Shown: positions 45,961 to 58,885, numbered from the stretch's first letter. The stretch: 64,000 nt of DNA from Combretum micranthum (GCA_024138025.1 JAMXBD010000363.1:682001-746000), one strand, 5' to 3'. Translations and numbers: made by a program. The notes: generated by a model not told the origin, from the sequence alone.

Positions 45961-48283
45961 AGAACTATTTTTTAATTTTATTTAGGAAAATAAGTTTTCC
46001 TAAGTGACAAAATGGATCACTCAATTAATCGTCTAAATTTGCATTCTATTATAGTTATACATACACTATTGTTACATTTTACATTCATGTACAGCACACA
46101 TACACAACTTTTTTACTAACACGTTTACAACACGTTTTTATTTTTTTTTTTAATTTTTTATATTTCCCTTTTCTTTTTAACAAATGACTATATAAATATG
46201 TTATTTACATCGTATATATATACACACATGTATATACATTTTAGGATTCATGCTATTCATTTATTTAATATATATAATATTAAAAGAATAAGGAAAGTGG
46301 GAAAGAAACCTACCAGAGGTGGCAAATCGGAAGCGGGACCATAGCAGCTGTTGAAGATGGTTCGTCGGAGCTATTATTGAGATGGCGGAGAACAAAACCC
46401 CTTTGTCAATTTGAAGATCCAAGCTTAGGAAATACTTCAATTTGCGTTTTAAATCCTGCAATGAAGAATAAACCTTAAATTTGATTCTAAATTAAATGAT
46501 GAAATGAGCATGAAAACGGATGATTCGTGAGGGTTTTCAATCCTTGGAACTTTAAGACTATTGTTTTAATTCAAGCCTTTCTCAGATAATAGAAAAATAA
46601 GGGAGAGTAGCGACGCTTGAGTTTGAGAGCTTAGAGAGGGAAAGAACAATATTATGGGAAATGGAGAGGATTAATGTGCTGTGGATGGTTTGAAAGAATT
46701 CCCAGGTGGTGTATTTATATTGGGACTGGCATGGTTTTAATTGGAAATGGATTAATGCAGCAAAAATTTGTTCTTTCTTCATAAATGGGTCAAGAATGCT
46801 TTGATTGATGAATTTGACTATGATTCTGATAGTATAAAGTGAAATTACTAGTCAAACCATGTTCTGGGCATGCTTAATGTTCAAATTACACTCTTTCACT
46901 TTTTAACCGGCACCATGATCGAGCTCGATTTAATGAATTTTGACTGGATCCAATATGCTCGTTTTGAATTTCTTTTTTTTTTTTTTTTTTCCGCAAACTT
47001 TAAAGACGGTTTAAATGATTTCTGGCCTGTATTTAGACCAGTTTTGAAGCTCTATTTGTAGTATTTCATATGTTCTACATGATTTCACAATCATCTCGGT
47101 GGAATCTTATTAAAAAAACAAAAAGAAAGGCTGAAGGATCCTGTAAAATTAGATTGATGTACAAGCAAATGAATTTTGGCTATTGCACCTACTCGTAACA
47201 TTTCAGAGGAGGAAGACAATGGTCTTTTAGCCAACAACCTGTAAGAATGTGCCACATGGCACATGGTTTGACCAAAGGAAAAAAAGGAAGAATTACACAA
47301 GAAGGAATAAACATTTAGGATTAAATTTGTTCAAAAAATCGATGTTTGTAAAGGCTAATATACGGTACAAACATTTAAGTAAGTAAGTCAAATAAGACAT
47401 GCAAATTGATGGTGTCTATTTTTTCATCAAATATAACATGCAATGGACGTGATCTTCTTCTTCCTCTATCTCAACACCCTCTCTCTCTCTCCCTCTTATG
47501 TTACTTCTCCCTAAATTTCTGGGTAGTCTCTCTCTCTCACACTCTCTCTATTCTCTGCATTACTAATCAATTTGCTATACCACCCAAACAGGTGAGACAT
47601 TATGTGGAAATGAGTAAAAGCAACCATACTACATCATCTTATCCATATCTATGGAGTATGAAACTCCCAAAGCATCATCTCTCACAAGGAAAATACTTTG
47701 AATCGTCCTTCTACATTAGCTTCCTAATGAACTTGGTGTAAATGAACAATCTCAAATGGGTATAAATCATATTTCGAGGAAAACGGACTGTGAGTTTGGT
47801 TTAATTCCTATTGAATTTGCATTCAAAGACCAATACCTAAATGATTCTAACTGTTCAAAAGATCATGTTTCATGCTACACTTTAGCTGTGATGAATTATG
47901 GTTTTTGCTCTATTTTTATATCCTTAAAACAGAGCATGAAGAAATTTTAAAAAAGAAAAAACATGTTTACCAAAAGGTATTAGATTTTTCTCTGTTATTC
48001 CATAAGTTTCACCATAAGATTTGTAAGTAAAGAATAAAAAATTGAAAAAAAAAATAAAAAATGAAAAAAAGAAGAAGGAAAGAGCTTCTTGGAAAAGGAT
48101 TTTCATTTTGGAATACGTAGAGTTAGAGATGCAAGGATTAGGATTTTGAGTAAAAAAAATCAATCGATTCCGTTTACATTGCTAATTGTCGACAATGTAG
48201 GATGCTTTGTGTATGGTGGGGTTGCTATAGCTGGTCGATCGCGTGAGATAGGCACGTTGATCAACTTAAGAGAAATCTTAAAC
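45961..48283. other. Non-coding stretch with no supported gene
   Basis: Small open frames are present but unconvincing (see rejected list). A CT-rich tract lies at 47476-47550. Confidence 0.4.
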
Positions 48284-48999
48284 TGATGACACAGAGAGAG
48301 GCGTGGGAGAAGGAATAGGTAAATCCAGTTTCTTGAGTGTACGAGTGTGACAGAAGATCAAATCGAGTAGACCCGATTGTTCTCAACTCATTATTGGTAG
48401 AATAAGTGCTTTGAGCTTTTTTAGAGATGTTTCATCAGAGTATTTGCATTGCTATCAATCTTAACAATCTACAAAATCTCCTCTAAATAAGAGGAGGAGC
48501 CTCTTATTTATAGATGTTGAAGGCTGATGGTAGCCGTTGGATGACTTTTAAATGAATGGTTGAGATCACATATTGTTGGTGACCATTAAATCATTTTATA
48601 ATGATTCGATGGTTGATATTAAAGCCTTCTTTTCTTATAGTAGTGGGTTGAGATGGGCTGGAAATAGGATTAATAGCTTTTATTATATAAAATAAGTTCA
48701 TTCTCAATATAAAAATGATGAAGGCCTATTTTAGTCCACATAAGGCCTATTTTATTCAAACAAAGCCCAAATTAACCAAAAATATATTTTTAGAGTCTAC
48801 TTTTCATGCACGATAATAATGAATTAGGCCGATAATGATATAAATTAGCTCGACGATCTCTATTTCGAGCCCACTAAATCAAATCTCCTTATGATATCCC
48901 TTATTGGACTCAATTTTCCACGCTTTGTCATTAGCGTGGAAGATTGGCTCATGGCATTAAATTGGGCTAAAAGCCCAATTTCTAAAATGGCCCTCTACA
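48284..48999 (-). repeat. Probable 3' LTR of an unidentified LTR element
   Basis: Plus-strand ends are TGATGACA...CTCTACA. On the minus strand a purine-rich GGGGGCAAAA directly precedes TGTAGAGGG, as a polypurine tract does before a 3' LTR. A minus-strand TATAAATA lies near 48511-48518 within it. No second LTR, internal coding region or target duplication was found. Confidence 0.4.
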
Positions 49000-49012
49000 T
49001 TTTGCCCCCGGA
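49000..49012 (-). other. Possible polypurine tract
   Basis: Minus-strand CCGGGGGCAAAA beside the LTR-like edge at 48999. Confidence 0.35.
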
Positions 49013-50869
49013 TAAAAGCTCCTTTAGCAAAGTCATAATGGGGGTTTTAGGCATTTCGTTGAGTAGATGTTATCTTCAAATTCATTGTTGGAGACTAGTA
49101 AGAAGCAATACTTCTCGTATTTTTCAATGAACTAAAGTAAGTTGAAGTAGCTTCTTCACGCCGAATGTAGAATATCTGATGAAGTAAGCTTGCCATTGCA
49201 TAAGCACTTGGGAAACTGAGTAGATCAAAATGTTCTATGCTTTTCTTTTTTATGGATTGATGGAATATGAAATAGACGTCCTTTTTTTTTCATTATGCTT
49301 AATAATTGAATAAAACATATTAAAATAAGCTCCAAAGCATAATGGTAAATAGAGCAGATGCTGTCACGTAGTTAATTTAAAATCTTCTTTGAACCAATCA
49401 TGATCATAACTGTTTTTCGATTAGTATAATAAAATATTCCACTTTCTCATGATCTTGAATTCTGAAATTCATGGAATCATTAAATCTTTTTCTGCACCAT
49501 CATCATATGTAGAAAACAAATCTAATAAGTAGGTCAAATCTTTCATAAAGTCATTATCCTTTGTTATGATTATTTTATTATTATTTCATAACCTCCCATA
49601 TTTAAGAGCTTCATTACGATAGGAGACAAAAAAACTTCCTTCCAATGATGGCCTAATGCAATCAGTATGCTTGGACTCATTCACATCATCTGGATATAGA
49701 TTGAAAACAAATCAATTTAGCTGGCCCATCTTTCTTCTCATCATTAATACATGTTTTCCTTCTCCAGGTTATTGAGTCATGGCCTCGAACATTGAATTGC
49801 CACCATGCATTGTAATTCATTTATGTTCCTTTGTACAAGATAACTTCAAATCTCCCTTTAAAGATATTCAGCTAACCCTAAAATAAATATTAATATCACT
49901 TCCCAAACCTCAATCCGTATCAAGCAATTTTATTCAAATCCCTCAAATCTCTTTTTGTTTTTTTTTTTTTTTAATCCTTCAGTTACTATAGCTCGGCAAG
50001 TTGGATATACACATATGATATTATTGTTCCACATACAATATGATATCCTCTTCCATAGTCATCCATCTCTTTTTTCTTATTATTATTATTCTCAATTTTA
50101 TAACTCATCTATATCCCATTACGTATCACTACTATATATATATATATATATATATCCGAATTTACGATATCTCATGAAGAATGACCGGTTAACATCAAAT
50201 ACCCGCCTCTGAACCTTCATCTCGACAATGACCGAGCTCCTAACACCCATTGAGTTGACTCAACCCAATAGATTTCAAACAATACGAAGCCAACAACAAA
50301 CCCAATTCATCACTACCAATCACATCTCCTCACCAACATCATCTTCTCCATTGAAACCAAACTCCCCAGAAGTCCTTCACCGAGCCATAATTAAGCTGCC
50401 ATCGAATCCATCGACTCCGAACAACCACCGATGCAACACAATTGGCGACCATATGTATCTCCTATCCAAAAGCTCCATCACGAAGCCGAGGAATCCAAGA
50501 CTACCATCACCATCACTTGTGCAGGGTAACTCATCGGACTAAATCGACACATACAAAAGTTCCCACCTTTCTCCAGCAAAATCCGTAGGCGCTAGCTACT
50601 GGCCACCGATTTAACATGCAAAGATCAATTCGTGGCGTACACGTACAGCGGCCAGAGCAAACACATTTGCCACATAATATTTAAACAACTAATTCATCAC
50701 CTTGTTATACAAAGCGGATCATATCAGGTCTTCGTATCATTCATAATATCATTGTGGAGAATGGATTTTCCATTTCTCTGATTTTATTTTTTTTAATCCG
50801 ATCCGTATTAAATCCAAACCTATTTAATACGGACTCCCGACTAAGAATTTAAAAAATTTTAATTTTTGA
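49013..50869. other. Non-coding stretch
   Basis: If 48284-48999 is a 3' LTR, the first part is decayed internal sequence. No protein domain recognised. Confidence 0.35.
50133..50155. repeat. (TA)n microsatellite
   Basis: TA dinucleotide run. Confidence 0.9.
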
Positions 50870-51410
50870 AAAATAATTTTGGAGTCGCCACCCAATTGGA
50901 ATTGAAAAAAATTTCTAAGCTAGGATTAATGAGTGGTTAATCCTAACTTAGCTAGTAGTCTGCAAAAAATTTGAATTACGAATCAAACTTTATAAACTAT
51001 AAATTTTGGATTCGGGAGCTAACCTATTAAAACCATATGATTACTACTTGAAATTCAAAATTTAACATTTATCCTCTAAATACTCAAAAAAAGAGTAAAT
51101 GATAAATCAAATTATCACAATTTTACAAATTTATTTACAAGTTGGTAAAAATATTCAATATTTACAATTAATTAAAAAATCAAATTCCACAAAAAATAAT
51201 GTGAAAAAAGAATTTTCAAATTTTATGTCGCTTCGGAGGTACCTACGTACCCGCTAGTCGAGATCAGACAAAATGTAATTCTTTTTTATAAAAAGTTTAA
51301 TGTGTTGATCCCTTTTAAAATTTTGAATTCTTATCACTTTAAGTTCATTAAATTTTAATCAATTTAGCAAAAATAGAATATGAGACGTTAAACCTTATAA
51401 AGTATCAAGT
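50870..51410 (+). repeat. Dispersed gypsy-LTR-like repeat, copy B
   Basis: Better preserved copy of the 45460-45960 repeat, with 'ggagtcgccacccaatt', 'gtctgcaaaaaa', 'attcgggagc' and 'ggtacctacgtacccgc' followed by 'agatcagacaaaatgtaatt'. Same orientation as copy A. Probably part of a Tat/Ogre-like gypsy element; assignment tentative. Confidence 0.55.
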
Positions 51411-52657
51411 TTAATCCACGGACCTATTTGAGTCAAGTTGCCGACTTATCATATTTACAACTTTCTTCACCTACCATACCTACTACTTTATTAACCTACC
51501 ACTTTATTGACCTACCACTCATACTTTTGCACCTATTACTTTTTTTTTTTTTTGGCCAAACTATATATCCTTTTACTTCTACTACTTTTTCATCTTCCAT
51601 ACTTAAAACTTTTAAAACAAACCTATCACTTTATGCAAGATTCATCGGTGAATCTTGAACCTTTCCTAAAAACCATTCATATCTTTCCTAAAACCTATTT
51701 ATGCGCGACTTGATCCAAGTTTTCCCATTTAATCATTGACTCTGTTTCTCTCTAAGCTCTCATCATTTCAACCCACCCCCCTCGGGGGCCCTTCTCTCTC
51801 TCCCTTTTCTCTCTGTTCAAACTCACTTAAACCGAGAAAGTCTCTAACAATTCCACCAATATCCATTGAACACCACTACAGCCAAATCGCCGTCGATTGT
51901 TAACACAATCGAACACTACATGCAAGCAGTACTTAGTCAATCCGTCACAGACCTTCTCTTCAACTTGAACCTAAACCAAACCTGAAAATACACACGCGAA
52001 CCCAGGAGGGAAGCCAAATGCACTTATAACCACACCACCACACCACCACACCACCAATTGATTCACCTCTAACCACTAAACACAAATCTATTGCTTTCTA
52101 ACTTCAACTTAGCCTCCACTTCTATTAATCAAGCCAACTCCATTGCACCTATCAATAACCACCTTCCGAACTTCTACTCACATACACAACTCCTCACTCC
52201 AGCTGCCATCATTGATCACTTCAACCAAGAGAGAAAGAGAAACAAACGAACTAACCGCACAAAACTAACCCATCAATTCACCTATTTGTCCAATTCGACC
52301 CAACTATGGCCCAGGTTCCACCATTTGCAAGAAAAATCGTATATGTTCATTCTTATTTTATTCATATTTCTCAGTTCGTTTCTTTTTATTGTTATTTTTC
52401 TTTTTATTTTTTTACTTGTTAATTATTTTATCGTATTCATTATGTTGATGTATTGTGACGTATTTGTACTTGTAACGCCACCATATATTGCAAAAAGACA
52501 AAAATATATATATATGAATATATGTATGTGGTCAATTTTATATGAATCGTATATTATATGCATTATTAAATTAATATAAATATATAAAGATGTAATATAT
52601 AGAGTTGAGTAGGTAATCCTATCATAAAAGATATCCATATGGATTAAGAATGCAATC
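51411..52657. other. CT-rich, repeat-like non-coding stretch
   Basis: Contains CT-rich tracts (51735-51830) and a CACCACCA repeat. It may be the R/U5 and leader of the element represented by copy B. The 162-codon open frame at 52091 is low-complexity and not accepted as a gene. Confidence 0.35.
52031..52056 (+). repeat. (CACCACCA)3 short tandem repeat
   Basis: Three tandem 8-mers. Confidence 0.85.
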
Positions 52658-52828
52658 GAGACGGGTTTGGGATGGGTCACATAAAACCTGAACTCGCTCC
52701 GGTTCATTATGAGGTCACCCAGACTCAATCCGTGACCTTATAGATTTTTTTTTTTAAATACCTAAACTCGCCTTTATAGGATTTTCACCTTGACCCATCC
52801 CGTTCTGCCCCGCCAACCCATTTGTCTC
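52658..52828 (+). mobile_element. Possible short hAT-type non-autonomous element
   Basis: A left arm with gagacgggtttgggatgggt is roughly complementary to the right arm, which ends gacccatcccg...cccatttgtctc. Such GGGT-rich inverted ends are common in plant hAT-type MITEs. Target duplication not determined. Confidence 0.4.
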
Positions 52829-53789
52829 TTTTTTTGATACTTGATAAACGAACAATGCACATTGCCCATTACATATTGCCGTGGGGTAACAATTAATTTA
52901 TCTAGTTCCTACTGGGTATACAATGTTGAGACATCGATGGACATCTATCTTGGAAAAACTAATTATCTCTCCAAATCATTCCATTCTCCTTTTCCTCTTA
53001 ATTATTTGCGGCTATACATCGAACATAAGCAGATATTCTACCATCAGTAATCACAACATTATCTGAAACAATCCAAAAAAGAACAAAATTTCCATATCCC
53101 ATCAATTGCTGACATACTTAACAAATAATTAGTACAATTTTTTACACGCACAAGTCACCCAAACATGAATAGAACATCAACCTTTAGCAATTCGTGCACA
53201 ACAAAACCTCCTAAAAACCATTGCTACCTCTTTCATGCTTAATTCCCTCATAAAACCCAATATAACATAGTTAATCGCCCAATCAACAATCCCCACAACA
53301 CTAAAACCCAACAAAATTTCCATTCTCCATGGCATTCGGTCACGTGTAATAATTAATCAATACCATTCCATCCATGTATAAATTAAAGTACGGGGATAAT
53401 TTATCCAAAAAAAAGTATAGGGATACAGAAGGATACAGCAATTTCCACCATAATTACAGGGTCAGGGATTATAATTCATCAACAAACACAATATTCACTG
53501 TAATGAATAACACTAAAATGTACAGAATTAGATGAAACCCAACCATCCAGACTAGAAAATACATTATACCACATAATAATTAATTGAGATTCAAACATGG
53601 AAACCTAATTACATAAACCTAATAAGTTGGACGAAACAGAGAAATGCATATTCTAATTTTAATAAAGATCAATGTTAAACAAGCAAAATTACCAAGTAGT
53701 GGAATCAGACAAAAATCTACACTGCAATTGATGTTATGTTATATCTCTTCCATTAAAAACAAAAACAAAAAAAAGAATACAAATAGGGT
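52829..53789. other. AT-rich non-coding stretch
   Basis: Nothing recognised. Confidence 0.5.
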
Positions 53790-54250
53790 TGAGCAGTGGT
53801 GGTGGTAACAAAGTGGTGCTATGGTAGTGACGAAGTGATGAGCGATCAAGTGGTGGTGACAGCATGAGTCGAGTAGCCGAATGGTGGTGATGTAGCGATG
53901 AGCAACCCAGTGGTGGTGATGGAGTGAGTTAAGTGACGAATTGGAACTAGTGATGGTAGTGACGAACTGTTACTGGCTATAAAAATTTCAAAAACAAACC
54001 CTAAGTCTCAATTTCAAACATGATATTCAGTAAAGGAAGAGACCAAACTCCAAAGGTTAGTGACTAAAAGTTATCTTTAGCTTGCAATCGCCGCTGGTAG
54101 CTGAGTGATGAGGAGGTTGGAGTTGTAGGTAAGTGTCGGTATAGGTAGTGATGGCGAGTGGCGGTAGTCACAAAGTGGTAACTGGTACTCATAAAGCCAC
54201 GAGTGACCAAGTGGTTGTGAGGGATTGAGTCAAGCGATAGTCGACAAGCA
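53790..54250 (+). repeat. Degenerate GTGGTG-rich minisatellite
   Basis: Units of about 57-60 bp built on 'agcgatgagcaaccaagtggtggtgatg...gagt-aagt' recur at about 53835, 53893 and, more diverged, at 54190. The tract is GC-richer than its surroundings and has no convincing coding frame. Confidence 0.6.
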
Positions 54251-54584
54251 ACCAATTGGACGGAATTGGCAGCGGCGATAACAAATTGACACAATGATAA
54301 TGGTGGGTTGTAGCTTCAAAAATGAGAAGTTTCATTTTGAAGGATTTTTGAAAACTTCCAAAATGAAAAGTTATGTTAATGTGTTCACTGTTTTGGACAG
54401 AGTCAGGACTTAGTATTTTTTTAAATTCTTTTCTTTTATTATTTTATTATATTAAATTGTACATAATTTGATTGTTCGAGTTACCCATTGGATCTTTTCA
54501 TTGATCCGAACCCACTCCAAAACCCTATGGGATCAAACCATTGTTTCCTAAACCTGACTTATAACCCTATAGGGTTTTTAGTAA

Positions 54585-55604
54585 GGCAAGTGGGTCGAGT
54601 ACCCTGTAATGACCCAATCCAATTGCACTCCTTACTCGAACCCTACTTGACTTGATAGATTTCGAATAGGTATTAAAGGTTAGTGGATAGTTCTGAATAT
54701 AGAACTTTCGAAACATGCTCCCACAAGGGAGGGTACAGGTATAGGCTTTCCATACCCTGTACCTACCATACCCTATACCCACCTTGGAATCTGTATTTTA
54801 GTGAATATAGGGTACATGTTCTTAAGTGTCATGTACCTATCCTACAAGAGTTGTAAAATAATATTAAGTTATTAACAATAAAATAGTATTGTTTATTTCT
54901 AATAATTTTTTTAACATCAATATCATTTAAGATAGTGACAATTCTTCATTGTTTTTACTATTTAGTTTTTAATAGTACTATAATCCTTCAATTATCCTCA
55001 ACATTAAAAATATTATATGTATTATCAATGTATAATTAAATTAAAATGCAAACCTTTTAATAAATTTTTGGTACATTTATTCATTCTCTTACAATTTTTA
55101 TTATTTTCCCTCTTTCTTTTTTCTTTAAAATAAATTGCATTCTTATATGGATACAATGTTGATATTTTCCTCATACCACTACTTTTATATATTTTTTTAT
55201 TTTTTACTTTATTGTTCCATGTCCACAAAATTTAAAGTTACCTAATTTTTTTTTATACCGATGTACATCAAAATGGTTTATTATTAATATAAATCAGAGC
55301 AAGGATAGTATGAGATTATAACCAAAAAGAAAGTATATAAAAAAATTTCAATTTATATGCAAAAGCAATTAGTGATAGTATCGATATTAAATAAAATTTA
55401 AGTTTTTTTCCACACTCCAAAAGTGATTTTGCTCTAGTATAGGTTTCACAGGATACCCTATACCCTATCGGTTCTATGAGGCACAGGGTATAGGGTGGTA
55501 CAAAGTGATATAAAGTAGGTTATGGGTATAAAATTTTGTATCCTATACCTTAAAAGGTAGGTATGATAGCACTTCATACCTAACCCACCTTATACCACTC
55601 ACCC
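54585..55604. mobile_element. hAT-like non-autonomous element, about 1.02 kb
   Basis: Flanked by a direct repeat TTAGTAA (54578-54584 and 55605-55611), close to the 8-bp duplication that hAT elements make. Ends are short imperfect inverted repeats: GGCAAGTGGG on the left and, complemented from the right, GGGTGAGTGG. Subterminal zones carry many inverted 'taccctatacc'/'ggtatagggt' words (54740-54790 against 55450-55560). No transposase ORF inside. Confidence 0.6.
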
Positions 55605-56382
55605 TTAGTAATATGTACCATTGTTATACATGTATGTATTACATATATTATATGTTTTCTATAATAGGCATTTCTACATTTTTCATGTTTTAATCTCATA
55701 TGTGATGCCTAAGATATTAGGATAATTATACTTTTATGTTTGTTACATTATAATTGCTATTTGATATCCATGTGTATATATTAAGTTAATTAAATTCATT
55801 AAAAGATATAAATAAAATTGATAGGATATAGATTTTGTATGTTGATTGATTTTGAAACTGAAATCTATCTATAATAGAGTATATGTGTCTTAAAAGATCA
55901 TTTTTCTCACACTTAATAATAGGAAATTAATGAAATGGTTAAAATTTAAGCAAAATTTTTCAAAAATTTAGAACAAAATCACCAATTAACTCAATAGAGC
56001 AGCTTATGAGAATCATCATGAGATTGAGTTAACTTTACTTTGTTTAAGTCACTTTGCATATATCCATGTGGAGTAGTTTTACTTATTATTTAATCTGGAA
56101 TTTTAGAGCTAGAATTAATTGAAGGTCCCTAGTAAGGTTACTTAATTTCCTTGAAAAAGCTTAAATGATCTGTATATTTCTTAAATTTAGTCATTTTGAG
56201 AGCCATGTAATCTCCAATGAAGGTTCAAATGATGATTGTAACTTGACGGTTTTTCCTTATTCCTTAATTAAAAACAAAACAAAAATTTAAAAGTGAAAAA
56301 CAATGCGCTTAGAGTTGAAATAGGCATGTGTTGGTCCCTCAAAAGAGTAATTTCTTATCTCCTCTTTCAATTTTAAATAAAC

Positions 56383-56417
<35 letters not shown>

Positions 56418-57288
56418 GAGAAGCGAAAAGAAGCAAACAAAAACCCCTTCAGAGGAAAAGTAAATAAGAAGGTAAAAACCTTCCCCTCTAAAGCTTCAAG
56501 GTACATAAATAACCAACAAAGATTAAAAAATAAAAATAAAATAAAAAGAGAAAAGCACACATAAGGAAGAAAATTCAAGGTATGATATAATATACATGCC
56601 TTCATTTTTTATTATGATGCTTAGAGAAGTGATCAAGGAATTGCATACTTATATATATAAGAGGATGAAGTTGACTGAGTTTCATTCTTACTTTATTGAT
56701 CTTTTGAATAATTTTTTCTTTAAAGTTCTTTAGTAAATAATAAAGGTAAAAGCTGAATTAAATAGATAAACTCTGTGATTTTAATGAAAGTAAATTTAGC
56801 ATAGTTATTGGAATGATTGAGTATCTAAAGTGCGAAAGTGATTTTATGCTTAAGTTGATATGGTCAAATTTTCATTTATGATTTATTTTCCTATTCAAAG
56901 AGCCTTACCTGATTTGAAATAATGTTTTCTTGAGGACAAGCAAATTCTTAAGTATAGGGGAATTTGATAAGTTAATTTTACTCAATTCTTTGCATAGAAA
57001 TTCGGGCTTATTTTCATGAGTTTTTAATTAATTCCCATGAATATAGTGCTTTTAACGTCAAATTGTTGTTTTTCATCTCCTTGAATCAAAAGAAGAAGAA
57101 TCAAAGCGTTTTTTTTTTTTATCATATTTGGAGTAAAAACAATAGCAAAAGTGAAGAACAGAACTGTCATGTCCTGAATAATATTAATTGAGCCAAAATG
57201 TAAGACAAGACAAGCAAAAATTGGTTTGTCAAATTTAGCTCTTGATGTGACCTCGACACTTATTCTGAGGAGATTAAGCCTAAACTTG
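55605..57288. other. AT-rich non-coding stretch
   Basis: Only the (GT)n microsatellite listed separately. Confidence 0.5.
56385..56414. repeat. (GT)15 microsatellite
   Basis: Uninterrupted GT dinucleotides. Confidence 0.95.
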
Positions 57289-57475
57289 AAGTTTTTTGCA
57301 ATAAGTACTGTGAGTAATATATCTCACGTGAACACCATCCCTGAAAGGAGAAGATGTATCCATTTGCAAGGAAAGAAGGAAGTTTTTTTACAAAAAGTGT
57401 TGTAAGTATTATATCTCACGTGAACTCCATCCCTAGGAGGAGAAGGTATGTCCTTTTAGAAGAAAAGGTATAATT
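57289..57475 (+). repeat. Imperfect tandem duplication, about 91 bp unit
   Basis: Unit 1 starts near 57289 and unit 2 near 57380. Both contain aagtttttt, then 'gtgtaag/gagtattatatctcacgtgaac' and 'ccatccct'. Each unit has one CACGTG word. Confidence 0.8.
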
Positions 57476-57498
57476 CCTGAAATTGTGTCAACTATTAA

Positions 57499-57520
57499 AT
57501 ATATATATATATATATATAT
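57499..57520. repeat. (AT)n microsatellite
   Basis: AT dinucleotide run. Confidence 0.9.
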
Positions 57521-57599
57521 GTTACATATTACACATGGATCTTGTAAGATATGTTTTGTAATTTAAAAAAAAAAAAATTCGTTGCATTTTCTAAGGTTA

Positions 57600-57950
57600 C
57601 AAAAACCTAACAGAACCACCATTGAGGACTATGTTACAATAAAGATCCTTCCTAATATCCATGCCGCACTTCATGATGAAGTGTATGTTGTCTCGTGAAA
57701 ACCTGCAACTTCCATTCCTCTCATAGATTGCTGGAAGAGAACTTTTGGGAACTTAAATCTCTTAGCACCAATAGTAATTATTTTACCATCAAGAAGGTAA
57801 TAAGCCTTCTCAACCACAAAATTAGTCTTAGCAACTTCAAGCTCTTGCTCAAGTTAAGAGCAATATAAGCATGTTTTTCCTTCATGTCTCTCATGATTTC
57901 TCATGATTTCCTAAATGGTAGTAGTGAATGTGAAAGAATAACCATGTTAT
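57600..57950 (-). pseudogene. Actin gene fragment (pseudogene)
   Basis: The minus strand encodes a recognisable central part of actin, roughly residues 195-305 of about 377. Pieces in order are G-Y-S-F-T (with a small insertion), [54 protein letters not shown] and, after a frameshift, [22 protein letters not shown]. At least two frameshifts (near 57685 and 57845) and an in-frame stop are visible, and the N- and C-terminal parts are missing. It cannot make actin. Too short to say whether it is a processed copy. Confidence 0.9.
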
Positions 57951-58884
57951 TAAGATGTGTTATTTATTAAATATAAAATGGGGGGAGGAATGGTATACCT
58001 AGTGCAAATATATGGTGAGAGAAAATAAACAACAGACTTAAAAATGAATATCATGAACTCTAATCGAATTAAAAGCCTTTAGTTTCATCATCTTGCAATT
58101 ATCAATAAGATGATCCCCACTTTGCATAAGCAATGTGATCTCCTTCTATAATTTTCACTACTAAGCTATTCATATAAAGAGACATTCTTAATATAATTTG
58201 ACCCTAAAACAAATAGCTTGCATTTTACAATTTGTTAATGCCAAAAAAAAAAAAAAAACATATGAAGACAGGTGTTCCACATTGCTAATTGTTTAAATAA
58301 TAGGCTAGTGTATAATTTGTAGTTGGAGTAGAAAAATTGTGTAAGCTCGTTGGTTGATATTAGAGCTTTGTAATGGGTGCGTGTTTTTTTTTTTTTTTTT
58401 TTTGCCATGGGCTACTATTAATAATATGATAATCATACTAATAATAATAACCATAATCTTAATCATTTTATAGTGATGATGATAATAATAATAATAATAA
58501 TAAAATAAATTAAAAATGCCATGTCATGTTATAGTGTCATGTGTCACTAAATGGTTAATTGAGTTGTCATCGCTAGCTAACAATGTTAATAGATTTATTC
58601 TAACTACTAAATATGATATTTATATATATATAGATATTATTTAAGCACAAGCAACAAGACTTTGGTTTCTTTTTGCAATATCTACAATCGTACTTTTATA
58701 ATATTAATATTTCCTATCATATGCCTACTATAATTTTAAAAGCATATGCTTTTATGATTATTACTATGATTGTAAATGCCAATTAAAATAATCCATCCTC
58801 CTTTATGTTCAAAATACTTACTTCTATGTATATTTATATTTATTATTTATATTAGCTTTTATATTTAGGGTTAATTACAAAAAC
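57951..58884. other. AT-rich non-coding stretch
   Basis: Contains poly(A) at 58241-58258, poly(T) at 58384-58403 and an ATA-type microsatellite near 58480-58503. No gene seen. Confidence 0.5.
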
Positions 58885-58885
58885 A

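Noticed and set aside
46261..46782. Two 66-codon minus-strand frames as a small gene
   Set aside because: No shared domain, no linking splice signals that I trust, and composition like the flanks.
47406..47741. 111-codon open frame on the plus strand
   Set aside because: The N-terminal half is encoded by a CT microsatellite and no domain is recognisable; likely chance.
50228..50542. 104-codon open frame, Ser/Pro/Asn-rich
   Set aside because: Low-complexity composition, lies between two copies of a gypsy-LTR-like repeat, no known motif.
52091..52579. 162-codon open frame with a hydrophobic tail
   Set aside because: The hydrophobic part is encoded by TTT/ATT-rich sequence and the rest by a CT/CA-rich leader-like stretch; no homology recognised.
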